From: a virus
Direction: 5' to 3' (one strand)
IMG/VR virus record: IMGVR_UViG_3300031758_000309
Coordinates: 1-32,987 of that record
Length of the DNA: 32,987 nt
Each line of letters begins with the position of its first letter. The stretch's first letter is position 1. The position numbers and the translations under genes are program-made. This document shows, piece by piece, positions 14,946-23,647 of the stretch. The notes below the pieces were generated by a model that did no database searches, was not told the origin of the DNA, and was given only the letters and a program-made list of their open reading frames with translations.

Positions 14946-15124
14946 TGAATGATAATTATCACTACGCACAGATGATACTGACAATGATTGTAACAGTCTG
15001 TCTTGTTTATCTGGCACTGAACAACTTCGCATTGTTTTTAGCAATGGCGACATTCCAGTTGGTGCTTTTGGGCATCGTTATCTGGAGGAGTAATCGTGAA
15101 ATTCCAAATGGAAATAAACAATAA
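14945..15124 (+). CDS. Holin-like small membrane protein (59 residues)
   Basis: ATG 14945 lies inside the TAA of the M15 peptidase gene. Two hydrophobic segments: residues 9-25 (QMILTMIVTVCLVYLAL) and 28-47 (FALFLAMATFQLVLLGIVIW), then a charged tail RSNREIPNGNKQ, the usual two-span holin plan. Its end overlaps the sigma-like gene by 29 nt. The pairing with an endolysin makes it the best holin candidate on this strand. Confidence 0.7.
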   Translation: MNDNYHYAQMILTMIVTVCLVYLALNNFALFLAMATFQLVLLGIVIWRSNREIPNGNKQ

Positions 15125-15461
15125 CAAAGAGATTCCATTTGAACCCTCTCAAATGCGATTTTTACCGCAGACTCAGGATATCCCTGTCTACTTCTTTGAT
15201 GACCAAGATGAAGGTCTCAGCGAACTAAGAGAGATAGTTAAAGACTGCGTAGAGTATCTATGTCCCCAAGATAGATTTATCATTGAAGCCATTTACTACG
15301 AGCAAGTTACTTATGAGGTCCTCGGTGAAAGGCTCGGTGTGTCTAATGTCCACGCATGGCGCTTAGCCAAAACTGCAATAAAAAACCTTCAATGCCAGTT
15401 GCTTACTAATGAATATGTAACTGATTATTTAGACTTAGGCGGGGGCGATGAAGAACAATGA
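15096..15461 (+). CDS. Sigma-70 region 4-like regulator
   Basis: 121 residues from GTG 15096, with GGAGGAG 5 nt upstream. Residues about 54-100 (LCPQDRFIIEAIYYEQVTYE, then VLGERLGVSNVHAWRLAKTA) match a sigma region 4 helix-turn-helix, which contacts the -35 element and the RNA polymerase flap. Regions 2 and 3 are absent, so it is not a full sigma factor; the first 50 residues are unlike known domains. It could redirect host polymerase to phage promoters such as the TGTGCATTAGG element (inference). It overlaps the holin-like gene upstream and the acidic gene downstream (14 nt). Confidence 0.8.
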   Translation: MKFQMEINNNKEIPFEPSQMRFLPQTQDIPVYFFDDQDEGLSELREIVKDCVEYLCPQDRFIIEAIYYEQVTYEVLGERLGVSNVHAWRLAKTAIKNLQCQLLTNEYVTDYLDLGGGDEEQ

Positions 15462-15732
15462 CGACTGGATAAAAGTATTTAACATAGAAGATTTTAGAGA
15501 ACTTTCTGAACGCATGGAAAGAATACTCTATAATACTGAGAACGGTTTTACTGCGACAATGTTTTGGACTATTGACCAAGCCATTACCATGGTCCAGTCT
15601 TACCACAATTCCCGTGGCGACTTCCCAGATGAAGAATCATGGAACTTTGTGGAGGACTTTGTAGAAGCGTTCATTGCTTTTTTGGAAGACTACCTAGACG
15701 AAGAAGGAATTGACTACCGTGATGGATTATGA
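15448..15732 (+). CDS. Acidic 94-residue protein
   Basis: Not recognised. It opens MKNNDDWIKVFNIEDFRELS, then has an aromatic and helical core (GFTATMFWTIDQAITMVQSY, SWNFVEDFVEAFIAFLEDYL). Strongly acidic, with no Cys or membrane segment. Its start overlaps the sigma-like gene by 14 nt; the product could be an anti-sigma or DNA-mimic type protein, but that is a guess from charge and neighbour. Confidence 0.7.
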   Translation: MKNNDDWIKVFNIEDFRELSERMERILYNTENGFTATMFWTIDQAITMVQSYHNSRGDFPDEESWNFVEDFVEAFIAFLEDYLDEEGIDYRDGL

Positions 15733-15841
15733 ATCAAAAGAATTCAAATGGTGGTTACATTTTTTAGGTGGTCGTGCACTGATAATGGTGTGGTATTTAA
15801 CGAATTTGGATAAAAAAAATGCTAAGCAAAGACCCCAGTGA
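15722..15841 (+). CDS. 39-residue hydrophobic small protein (tentative)
   Basis: ATG 15722 overlaps the upstream gene by 11 nt, and the stop overlaps the next gene by 23 nt. The peptide (MDYESKEFKWWLHFLGGRAL, then IMVWYLTNLDKKN) could be a single membrane-anchored helix. The ribosome binding site is weak, so it is listed with low confidence. Confidence 0.35.
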   Translation: MDYESKEFKWWLHFLGGRALIMVWYLTNLDKKNAKQRPQ

Positions 15842-16172
15842 ATGGGAAAGAAAAATAAGAAGGGGCGGCCAGAAGAAGGATGACTTCGTAAAACTCGCAA
15901 GAGAGTTGCCCATTAAACCATTAATGGATTTATTCTTTGAAGATACGCCAGTGCAAGAGATTGCAGACAGACTCGGTATTACTCCTGCAACAGTCCGCAA
16001 ATGGCAGAAAGACCCTGACAAAACTATCAACTATAATATTGCAGACCGCATTGCCATCAAGGGCTTGGGTATGCATCCCGCTAATGTATGGGGTGAATTG
16101 TGGTGGGTGCCAGAGGGCGAAGACCACACATGGGCGTGGAAGTACATTGATGACCCAGACTACTGGGCTTAA
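15819..16172 (+). CDS. Helix-turn-helix DNA-binding protein
   Basis: 117 residues. A basic N-terminus (KIRRGGQKKDD), then a clear HTH at about 44-63 (PVQEIADRLGITPATVRKWQ), followed by NYNIADRIAIKGLGMHPANVW, a second helix seen in actinophage HTH proteins, and a Trp-rich tail. Likely a transcription regulator or replication initiator of the phage. Last gene of the plus operon; its stop overlaps the stop of the convergent lysin gene, with no room for a separate terminator. Confidence 0.8.
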   Translation: MLSKDPSEWERKIRRGGQKKDDFVKLARELPIKPLMDLFFEDTPVQEIADRLGITPATVRKWQKDPDKTINYNIADRIAIKGLGMHPANVWGELWWVPEGEDHTWAWKYIDDPDYWA

Positions 16173-16600
16173 CAGCGAGTCTTAAATCTTTTTACTATTG
16201 TTAATTTAGATTTGCACACATACTTACTTATGTATTTATGATGCTTTACACAGCCCCATCCAAACACTCCTACTGGTGGTCTAAATGTTCCATTTTCGTG
16301 GTGACCTTTGAATGCTATGCGGTCTGCTATTTCCACCTGTTGTCGTGCCGTCTTGCCTGTTGCACTGCGTGAGGTACTAAACCATCGCCATGTTCCACGA
16401 TAGATTCCTAATCCCCCTGTGTATGACTTGGTTGAGTGATTCCAATTGCCTCCAGTTTCACATTGAGCAAGCGCATCGTAGAAAGCATCTGGCAGTACGC
16501 CTTGATACTTAACCCTTGGACCTACGGGGTCCGCTTTTACTCCCTGGGCTGGGAGGATGAAAAATGTCAATATGAAAAAAGACAATAGAAATCTACGCAA
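16169..16600 (-). CDS. Rpf-type transglycosylase lysin, secreted
   Basis: 143 residues starting at TTG 16600 (AGGAGA 5-6 nt upstream). A signal peptide about 1-23 (MRRFLLSFFILTFFILPAQG) is followed by the Rpf domain: LAQCETGGNWNH with catalytic E48, TGGLGIYRGTW, then ARQQVEIADRIAF. This fold, a lysozyme-like glycan cleaver, is found in actinobacteria and their phages and points to an actinobacterial host. The C-terminus is basic with several Cys (WGCVKHHK, KYVCKSKL). It is encoded last in the late operon after a holin, so it is probably the main lysin, exported by its own signal peptide. Confidence 0.9.
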   Translation of the reverse strand: MRRFLLSFFILTFFILPAQGVKADPVGPRVKYQGVLPDAFYDALAQCETGGNWNHSTKSYTGGLGIYRGTWRWFSTSRSATGKTARQQVEIADRIAFKGHHENGTFRPPVGVFGWGCVKHHKYISKYVCKSKLTIVKRFKTRC

Positions 16601-16640
16601 TAATCTCTCCTATCGCTAGGTTGGCAAGGGGACGGAAGTC

Positions 16641-16967
16641 CTAGGGCTTCTCGGAGGAAGCCTCATCCCCTTCTAAATGGTCTGGGATACCGTTGTTATT
16701 CTTATCCTCAGACTTCTTACCCTTCATGCCGTTAGCAGCAACAATGCCACCAAGCGAGCCTGTCAGGAAGACTGTGATTGTTTTAAGCAGGTCAATGAAT
16801 TCTTTATCATTAGGTGCTTGTGCGCCAATTGGCTGTGTTACAAACACGAGTGCATACACCATCGCTAATACAGATACTGCAAAGATGAATGCAAGCGTAA
16901 CGCCTACTCCAAAGATGAGACGAGCATGTAACTCTTCTCCTGTATAACGCTTTTCTTTATTTCTCAT
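16641..16967 (-). CDS. Holin with C-terminal calcium-loop-like motif
   Basis: 108 residues. Two membrane spans, about 17-43 (LIFGVGVTLAFIFAVSVLAM, VYALVFV) and 62-80 (KTITVFLTGSLGGIVAANG), joined by a short polar loop. The C-terminus has DKNNNGIPDHLEGDEA (88-103), resembling the DxNxDG-type calcium loop of dockerin and thrombospondin repeats. Between the lipoprotein and the Rpf lysin, so it belongs to the late lysis cassette. The ATG overlaps the lipoprotein stop by 4 nt. Holin role by topology and context. Confidence 0.8.
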   Translation of the reverse strand: MRNKEKRYTGEELHARLIFGVGVTLAFIFAVSVLAMVYALVFVTQPIGAQAPNDKEFIDLLKTITVFLTGSLGGIVAANGMKGKKSEDKNNNGIPDHLEGDEASSEKP

Positions 16968-17143
16968 GGTGTTGTATCTCCTACTAAATCTTTAGTGCAT
17001 GTGCCAGATGCTTCACATATTGGTGGATTACATTCTGCGGCTTCCCAGTTTGCTGGGTCTTGACATGGGTAGCGATAACCACCCTGCCAACCACAGCCAG
17101 TAAGAATAAGTGCAAGGCTAGATATTAATATTATTCTTTTCAT
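16964..17143 (-). CDS. Small Cys-rich lipoprotein of the late lysis cassette
   Basis: 59 residues. Signal peptide MKRIILISSLALILTGC with lipobox LTGC (lipidated C17). The mature part (GWQGGYRYPCQDPANWEAAE, then CNPPICEASGTCTKDL) has five further Cys and the motif RYPCQDPxNW, which I recall as widespread in small lipoproteins of aquatic phages; not searched here. It starts at ATG 17143 inside the stop of the giant internal protein gene (TAATG) and overlaps the holin gene by 4 nt. Possible roles: envelope disruption in lysis or superinfection exclusion; unproven. Confidence 0.85.
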   Translation of the reverse strand: MKRIILISSLALILTGCGWQGGYRYPCQDPANWEAAECNPPICEASGTCTKDLVGDTTP

Positions 17144-20100
17144 TATCTACCTTGACTTCTTAAGTACTCTTCGTAAGCCTTAAGTCTATTGAGTTGCTCA
17201 TACCTTGCAGCATTCTCTTGGTCTGGAGTTAGTGTTGTTAGAGGACTACCAAACAAAGATGCAAGTGCCCTGTTTTGTGCAGCAGATGGACCAGCCTCAG
17301 ATGGCTTTTTAATTCCAAAAACATCTTGAAGGAATTGTGGTCCAGGAAGGTCTGTTCCTCCAACGACTGGAGTAGCATAACGACCAGCAAGACCAGCAGG
17401 AGGAAGTGCTTGTTCAACAAGGTTAGAAATAATGTCTGCACCTTCAAGGTTGCGACCACTGTACAATTCTCTTCCACCAATTGTGGAAATTAAGTTTGCA
17501 AATGGCATTGCGCCAAGAAGGTCTCGTGGACTAATTGCACCTTGCTGAAGTGGACTTGGAGAACCAGCACCAGGAAAACCAAAGTCTGGCTTTACATAAA
17601 TGTTTTCACCAAATGGAGCCTTAAATGCACCAGCCTCTTTCAAATATGATGGAAGTAAAGCACTATCTCCTTTTTCATCTTCAAAGTTTTTGCGGAAGTT
17701 ATTGTATTTATTGTAAATACCAGGATTTGTCCACATATTTGCATACTGCAATGGCAAGTTGCGTGACATCCACATCCAGAACGGAATAAACAATTTTGCT
17801 GATTGGTCAGCCATTGATAGGTCTTCATAGTCAAGTAAAAAGCGTGAAGTTCTATCTGCAGAATCAAGTGCACTGTAGCCTTGACGGATACCATCGTATG
17901 TCATGAGGAAGCGTGAGTAGCGTTCAATAAAAGCACCTGCACGGCGTGATGTTCGTGGTACTGCACCAGCAATTTCACCTGCAGTTTGACCGCTAAGAGG
18001 TACAGTTCTGCCACCAACTACTGGTAATACCTCTGGAAATCTAGCAATTGGAGTTCTTCTTTTTGCAACGGGCAGTCTAGTTTCGGTACCCTTAGTAACA
18101 CCACTTGTTTCACGACCAGTAAAACCAATAGTTTCTGGAACAGTCTTTCCAAAAACTTCTTCAATGTCTCCAAATCCACCAGCACCAGACGCAATAATTG
18201 CTTCTCTGAATGCTTGCTTTTGTGCAGCAGGCTTATTTTTAACTGCATCAGTAGCCAAGAAAAGGTCGGCAAGTACATCGGGTTCCTGTAGTTGACGATA
18301 AATATTAACTGGTTTGCCCAGTACTCTTTCACCTTCATTAGACAAATAATCTGCAAGGAAGCGGGTGTCACCAACTGGAACAGACCTGTTAAATATTGCA
18401 TCTTCAGCAATGCTTTTTAGGGTATCAATATCAGTGAGTTCAAGTCCCAAAATCTTTGCTGCCTTTTTGCGTGCAGCGACATCATCTGCAAGAAGCACAA
18501 GACCAACAAGGTCATTTGAAACTTCACGCCCTGTTGCATATTCTTTAAGGAACTTTTCCCATTGGTTTAACCACACAGTTCCTTCGGTTAAATATTCAGC
18601 CTTTGCACCGCCAGCAGCCAATTGGAAAACATTAGATAAAAAGTTTCTGGTATGGAATCCAGGGGTAGAAGTAACCCAAGTTTTAAGGAATCTGTTATAG
18701 TTCCTCATCCATCTACGCCATACTTGAGCATCCTTTGGATTCTTAAGTCTACGAACATTTGCATAAAGTTTAGCAACTTCTGCTTTAGCATAAAGGTTTG
18801 GAACAACGAGGTTATCAAGTGCTACAAAAGCATCTTCAACAAGATTTACCATAGTTGCTAATTGCTTAGGATTAATATCATCTGTTAAACGACTTAGTTG
18901 TTCTTGAGACAACGCAAGAAAATCATTAAAAAGCACAAGTTCATCACTCAGTGCATCTTGAACTACACTTACTAAATCCTCGTCAACAAACCCCATTGCT
19001 CTTGCATTGCCTATAACTTCAACAATTTGCTGCATCTTTTGTGCTTCAGAAATTGCTTCATCTAAAGCGGCACGGGCAAAATCATCACCTGTTGCAACTT
19101 CTGTACGGCTTAGGCGTGTAATTTCTCCAGTAAGAGCACCAGAAAGTTCATCAATTAGGTCATCTGACCATGTTTTTATTCTGTCCAAAAACAATATTTC
19201 ATTAAATGCTTCTCTAAACTTAACTGTGTCAAATACTCCAGGAATACCACCCAAATCATAAAGACCTTGTGCTTCATATTCTTTCATGACATCTGCAATG
19301 TCAACCATTTTTTCTGCAGTAATTCCCAGTCTTGAAGCAATTGGTCTTGCATCATCAAGAGTGTCTATTGCTAAAATATCATTAGCAAGTTTTGCCCATT
19401 CTTCATCTGCCAAATCATCAAGATAACGCTTGCTAATTAATGTACGGCGTGCAAGGGTAGTGCCAGCATTTTCTTCTTGTGCAATTCTACGCAAGAATGC
19501 ATAATCATCTGCAAACTTTCTAGACCACTTTGTAATTACTGCTCTAGCATTTGTATCAAAGAAGTTTCCTTTGAACCCTCCTCTACGAGCAAGTTCATTT
19601 AACCAAGAAATACCTTTATCAAGGTCTTCTTGCAGAAGTCTCTTCCCAAACCAAACTTTACCAACAGCAAGTGGATTTAAGATGTTTTGTCCAACCAATG
19701 GTGCATCCTCTAAGTCAAGTGCACGAAGAGCAGCATTGGCATCTGGACTTGTTCTTTGCAACCACAGTACTGCTTTGTCGGTGAGAGCCTGTGGAAACCA
19801 AGCCCTCCCCATCATGCCAGCCGCAGTAGCCATATCATCAACTGCACCAGCGTCAATGCCAGTAAAACTGAGTACTCTTCCAAATTCATCACGAAGGTCT
19901 TTAATCTTAAGAGCAAAATCTGCTTCAATTACATTAACGCCGAACCTATCTACAATTTCATCAACTGTTGTAAGGTCATCAAAATCTGGGCTTTCAAGAA
20001 TTCTGTGTACAGTGTTGTAATACTTTCTATATTCTGGTGCCGCAAACAATGAATCAATTCCAATTTTAATTGTTTGTTCAGATGACCTCTTTAGTGCACG

Positions 20101-22020
20101 ATAACCTTTATCCTCAGCAAGACGGTTCAATGCTTCAACGGCATCACTACCTTTTAGAGAGCCAGAGCGAAGACCAGTACGCCAGTTGTAGATATATTCA
20201 GAACCATACAATCCACCTTCGCCAATTGGTGTGGTGTACTTAAGAGCCTTTCCGCCAAGTTTGGTACCAGTAAATCCTTTTGCTAATTGCTTTCCAAGAA
20301 TTGGTACTTGCACCACTTTTTCTCCACCTACACCAACACGACCAGCAGTTACAGCCCTGCTAATGGGGGATGTAAAAGCAGCAGTTTTGGGAAGGGAGAT
20401 TTTTGCTCTACCAAGACCCCAACGCAAACCCCCAGGAGTTGACAATGTATCTGCGACTGCACCTCTAATAGCAGAATTACCACGAGTTGCAATATCTGCA
20501 ATTACATCATCAGTAATGGTATCAATAAAGTTTTGAGCACCACGAGTTACAATATTATCAACTCCAGGATTATCAGCAATAATCTTAAGAGCATCATCTC
20601 TTAATTCACGAACTGATTGAGCAAGACCCTCTCGTGCCTTTGCGCCAAGTTGACGGCGTGGAGCAACAGCACTGTATCTAGCGGCAGCCTTTTCTGCTTC
20701 TTTGACAACCGCTTTATTTCCGCCTCTAACAGCAGTAGATGCACCTTCTGCAACAATGCCCTTAGCAAGAGTTGTTGCTTCTTTTGCAGTAATTTTAATA
20801 CCACCTGATGCCGCAGCATCAAGAATGTCTTTAGTAACTATTTTTGTAACTTGTTTAGCACCTGCTGTTTCAATATTATTTGCTGCCTTAATGATTAGTT
20901 GTTCACCAAGATTTTCTCCAGCGTCTCCAAATACTTTCATACCAGATTTTACAAATGCTTTTGCTGGTATAGATGTTCCCAATGAGAAATAGGTAGTAGG
21001 GTCAAGAATAACATCACCACCAAACCCAACAAAGCGGTCTACCCATTTGTTGCCAGTTTGAATTTCTTGGATTGAACCAAATCCATAATCACTAAACTCT
21101 GTAGGTGAACCAGCCTGTCCAAGGAATTCTCTCCAAGAACCAGAAAAAGTTCTAGTATCAGTAGTCTTTTTTACATTGAGTGTTGCATCAGTTAGAATTT
21201 TATCGGCTGATATTTCATACTCTTTAAGAATTTTATCTTGCTCTTCTTTTGTAGTAGCAGATTGAACTCTGGGTTCATATACAGCCTTTAAATCATTTAA
21301 TTGTTTTTCATATTTTTTATCAATTGGTGTATTTGCAATTTCTTCCCAGTTGATAATGACGGCATCGCCAGGTTTTGCAATAGGCTTACCAGTTTGTTTA
21401 TGCGTAGGAATATAATCGGTAGCCTCATAGCGTTGTGCGCCCCTGAATCCTTGACCTGTTTCTTCAAAAGCAGATGGGACAACACGACTTACATATCCCC
21501 AAACTTTTAATGGCAAGAATGCTTGTTCGGTAATTAAACCAGCAGTATTGGTGACACCACCCCATGCCTTGCTCCACAGTGATTTACCTTTAGGCTTGGT
21601 TTCACCAGACTTGACTTTTGCTATTTCTCTTTCAGACAAGTTTCTAGTTAAGGCATTTTCGTATCTCATTATGTCTTCACTAAGTCTCTGAGACAGTGGC
21701 ACTGTGGTTGTCGTTGTTGGACCTACAACTCTGGGTACTGTGGTAGTAGTGGTAGAAACGGCAGTAGTAGGGGTGGTAGGAATGCTGGGTACTGTAGTTG
21801 TAGTAGTAGGAACAGAAGTAGTAGGAGTACCAAAAATAGCCTCCCATTCTGGGTCAATAGTTGTAGGAGGAGAAGGGGGAGTGGTGTCGGTTGTAGAAGG
21901 CTTGCTAGCCTTTACCCTCTTTTTGTCAGCCTCTTCAGCCTTGCGGAACTGAGCAGCAGATGCAGTCTTTTGCTTTGCCAATTGTGCCAGCGCCTGTGGA
22001 TTTACCTTTTTACTTGCCAT
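17143..22020 (-). CDS. Giant internal virion protein, 1625 residues
   Basis: The largest gene. RBS AAGGAC before ATG 22020. Residues about 40-110 form a Pro/Thr linker with repeated TTTTTVP units; the rest is mostly helical, with Ala-rich segments (AAGGAKAEYLTEGTVWLNQW) and no transmembrane helix of note except an aromatic region near the C-terminus (SAKLFIPFWMWMSRN). Size, helical content and position after the tail genes fit the large ejection protein of podoviruses (T7 gp16-like), which leaves the head first and spans the cell envelope. I see no lysozyme motif, so wall degradation would rest on other genes. Confidence 0.75.
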   Translation of the reverse strand: MASKKVNPQALAQLAKQKTASAAQFRKAEEADKKRVKASKPSTTDTTPPSPPTTIDPEWEAIFGTPTTSVPTTTTTVPSIPTTPTTAVSTTTTTVPRVVGPTTTTTVPLSQRLSEDIMRYENALTRNLSEREIAKVKSGETKPKGKSLWSKAWGGVTNTAGLITEQAFLPLKVWGYVSRVVPSAFEETGQGFRGAQRYEATDYIPTHKQTGKPIAKPGDAVIINWEEIANTPIDKKYEKQLNDLKAVYEPRVQSATTKEEQDKILKEYEISADKILTDATLNVKKTTDTRTFSGSWREFLGQAGSPTEFSDYGFGSIQEIQTGNKWVDRFVGFGGDVILDPTTYFSLGTSIPAKAFVKSGMKVFGDAGENLGEQLIIKAANNIETAGAKQVTKIVTKDILDAAASGGIKITAKEATTLAKGIVAEGASTAVRGGNKAVVKEAEKAAARYSAVAPRRQLGAKAREGLAQSVRELRDDALKIIADNPGVDNIVTRGAQNFIDTITDDVIADIATRGNSAIRGAVADTLSTPGGLRWGLGRAKISLPKTAAFTSPISRAVTAGRVGVGGEKVVQVPILGKQLAKGFTGTKLGGKALKYTTPIGEGGLYGSEYIYNWRTGLRSGSLKGSDAVEALNRLAEDKGYRALKRSSEQTIKIGIDSLFAAPEYRKYYNTVHRILESPDFDDLTTVDEIVDRFGVNVIEADFALKIKDLRDEFGRVLSFTGIDAGAVDDMATAAGMMGRAWFPQALTDKAVLWLQRTSPDANAALRALDLEDAPLVGQNILNPLAVGKVWFGKRLLQEDLDKGISWLNELARRGGFKGNFFDTNARAVITKWSRKFADDYAFLRRIAQEENAGTTLARRTLISKRYLDDLADEEWAKLANDILAIDTLDDARPIASRLGITAEKMVDIADVMKEYEAQGLYDLGGIPGVFDTVKFREAFNEILFLDRIKTWSDDLIDELSGALTGEITRLSRTEVATGDDFARAALDEAISEAQKMQQIVEVIGNARAMGFVDEDLVSVVQDALSDELVLFNDFLALSQEQLSRLTDDINPKQLATMVNLVEDAFVALDNLVVPNLYAKAEVAKLYANVRRLKNPKDAQVWRRWMRNYNRFLKTWVTSTPGFHTRNFLSNVFQLAAGGAKAEYLTEGTVWLNQWEKFLKEYATGREVSNDLVGLVLLADDVAARKKAAKILGLELTDIDTLKSIAEDAIFNRSVPVGDTRFLADYLSNEGERVLGKPVNIYRQLQEPDVLADLFLATDAVKNKPAAQKQAFREAIIASGAGGFGDIEEVFGKTVPETIGFTGRETSGVTKGTETRLPVAKRRTPIARFPEVLPVVGGRTVPLSGQTAGEIAGAVPRTSRRAGAFIERYSRFLMTYDGIRQGYSALDSADRTSRFLLDYEDLSMADQSAKLFIPFWMWMSRNLPLQYANMWTNPGIYNKYNNFRKNFEDEKGDSALLPSYLKEAGAFKAPFGENIYVKPDFGFPGAGSPSPLQQGAISPRDLLGAMPFANLISTIGGRELYSGRNLEGADIISNLVEQALPPAGLAGRYATPVVGGTDLPGPQFLQDVFGIKKPSEAGPSAAQNRALASLFGSPLTTLTPDQENAARYEQLNRLKAYEEYLRSQGR

Positions 22021-22037
22021 ACATATAGTCCTTTTTG

Positions 22038-22715
22038 TTACCCTCGTGACCTAATTCTCTGCTGTGCAGCAACAAGAAAAGGAGTTACTCCCGATGATGA
22101 AATCTTTTTATCAATAGCCCTGCCTAGACCAATCGCATAATCTTTTGTTCTAGCAGTTGCTTCTGCATCAGATACGCCACTTTTAATTAATTTGGCTTTG
22201 TACTTTGCTGACGAATCTTTAATATATTTAGCACCCTGTGTAAGAACATCTCCAGTGCCAGTCTTCGCATATTCTTCAAGTGAGGCAAACCTTTTTGATG
22301 GGTCTGGAAGACCATAATCCTTCCACCAGTTAGCACCAGATTGAGTAGTAAAACTCTTTTCCGCAGCATTCTTTTGTTTCCAAATTTCAACAAGGTCTGT
22401 GTAGTACTGGTCTTTTCCATATCCATCACCAAGACCTTTTGCATTTTGAGCAATGCTCCTGAGACTGGTAAATTTAAGATTAGGCTTTGCTAATTCTGTT
22501 TTTGTATAATTATTTAATTCATCAGTACCATTGTATGTTTTGATTGCAAAATAATCTGGAGCATTAACTTTGTACCATTCATCTTGCGTGTAAGTAGTTG
22601 GTATTTTTTTACTTCCAGTAATGCGACCAAAAACCGTATACTCAGCAGCCTTGAATGGGTCATTATACTGAGTTACATAGTCTTTGTAAATATTATTCCA
22701 ATTGACTTCAGCCAT
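22038..22715 (-). CDS. Putative ejection or internal virion protein, 225 residues
   Basis: Not recognised by motif. Mostly helical and basic (SLRSIAQNAKGLGDGYGKDQ, AKLIKSGVSDAEATARTKDY). No Cys or membrane segment. It lies 17 nt upstream of the giant gene and 2 nt after the Ala-rich gene; together they sit where podoviruses keep their ejection proteins. Function by context only. Confidence 0.65.
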   Translation of the reverse strand: MAEVNWNNIYKDYVTQYNDPFKAAEYTVFGRITGSKKIPTTYTQDEWYKVNAPDYFAIKTYNGTDELNNYTKTELAKPNLKFTSLRSIAQNAKGLGDGYGKDQYYTDLVEIWKQKNAAEKSFTTQSGANWWKDYGLPDPSKRFASLEEYAKTGTGDVLTQGAKYIKDSSAKYKAKLIKSGVSDAEATARTKDYAIGLGRAIDKKISSSGVTPFLVAAQQRIRSRG

Positions 22716-22717
22716 GA

Positions 22718-23638
22718 TTAGTACCCCACTAGTGCTCTAAGTGCATCCTCAAGCGCCTGCCTACGCTGAATTGCAGCCTGCTCAGCAGAAAGTCTGGTCT
22801 GACCAAACTGACTACGAATACCAGTTTCAGCAGTTGCACGCTGTGTTGCAAGGTTTGCAAGTGCAGCAGACTGTGCAAGAGACAACTGATTACCAGTAGC
22901 AAGACGAGCCATACCTTCTTCAGCAAGGCGTGACTGCTGTCCTGCAGATTCAGCAGTAGCAAGAGTATTTAGAAGTTGGTTGTAGTTAGATGCTCCACCA
23001 GTTGCAGCAAGATTTGCAAGTTGAACTGCAGCATCAGTCCTACCAGTAGGAACTCCCTGTGCACGCTGATAAGCCTGAAGTGCATTATCCATTGGTGATG
23101 CAACAGCACGAGTAGCACCTGCATAAGCAGTAGGTGCATTCTGTGTGAGCCAGTTTCTTAATGCGTCATAGCCAGCAGTTGCCTGTTGAGTTCCAGTTGT
23201 GTATGCAGTTTTAACATTTGTAATAGCAGGAGCAAACTGTGTATCTAATGCTCCAATTTGACGAGTTTCTTCTTCTCCAACTTTTGTGAGTAAAGCATCA
23301 ATTGGGGCACGATATCCAGTTCCACCAAGAAGACCTCTAATGTAGTCAGCCTGTGCACGGTTGCGCCTTGCTGTTGCTCTATCCTGTGCCGCCTTATAAC
23401 TTGTATTAATACCTGCTGCACTAGTTGCTGCTCCACCACCACTAGAACCAAAGTCTAGACTAAAGGTAAAATCACCAGCATCTGATTCACCTGCAGTGGT
23501 GTCACTAGCGCCCATTGGCTTTGGACTAAATGCTGGAGCATTCGCTCGCACGGGTGCAAGTCGTGGTGATGCAGGACGAACTGCTCTACCTGCACTTTGT
23601 GGTGCCGATGCACCTCTGTCGTATCTAATTACTGCCAT
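22718..23638 (-). CDS. Ala-rich internal virion protein, 306 residues
   Basis: About a quarter alanine, with long heptad-like helices (ALANLATQRATAETGIRSQF, RLSAEQAAIQRRQALEDALR) and a disordered Pro/Ser-rich N-terminus. AGGAGA before ATG 23638. The composition fits the helical ejection proteins of podoviruses and it follows another such protein. No enzymatic motif visible. Confidence 0.7.
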   Translation of the reverse strand: MAVIRYDRGASAPQSAGRAVRPASPRLAPVRANAPAFSPKPMGASDTTAGESDAGDFTFSLDFGSSGGGAATSAAGINTSYKAAQDRATARRNRAQADYIRGLLGGTGYRAPIDALLTKVGEEETRQIGALDTQFAPAITNVKTAYTTGTQQATAGYDALRNWLTQNAPTAYAGATRAVASPMDNALQAYQRAQGVPTGRTDAAVQLANLAATGGASNYNQLLNTLATAESAGQQSRLAEEGMARLATGNQLSLAQSAALANLATQRATAETGIRSQFGQTRLSAEQAAIQRRQALEDALRALVGY

Positions 23639-23647
23639 TATTTTCTC

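Noticed and set aside
21704-21952. Val-rich plus-strand ORF
   Set aside because: Antisense shadow of the TTTTTVP linker of the giant internal protein.
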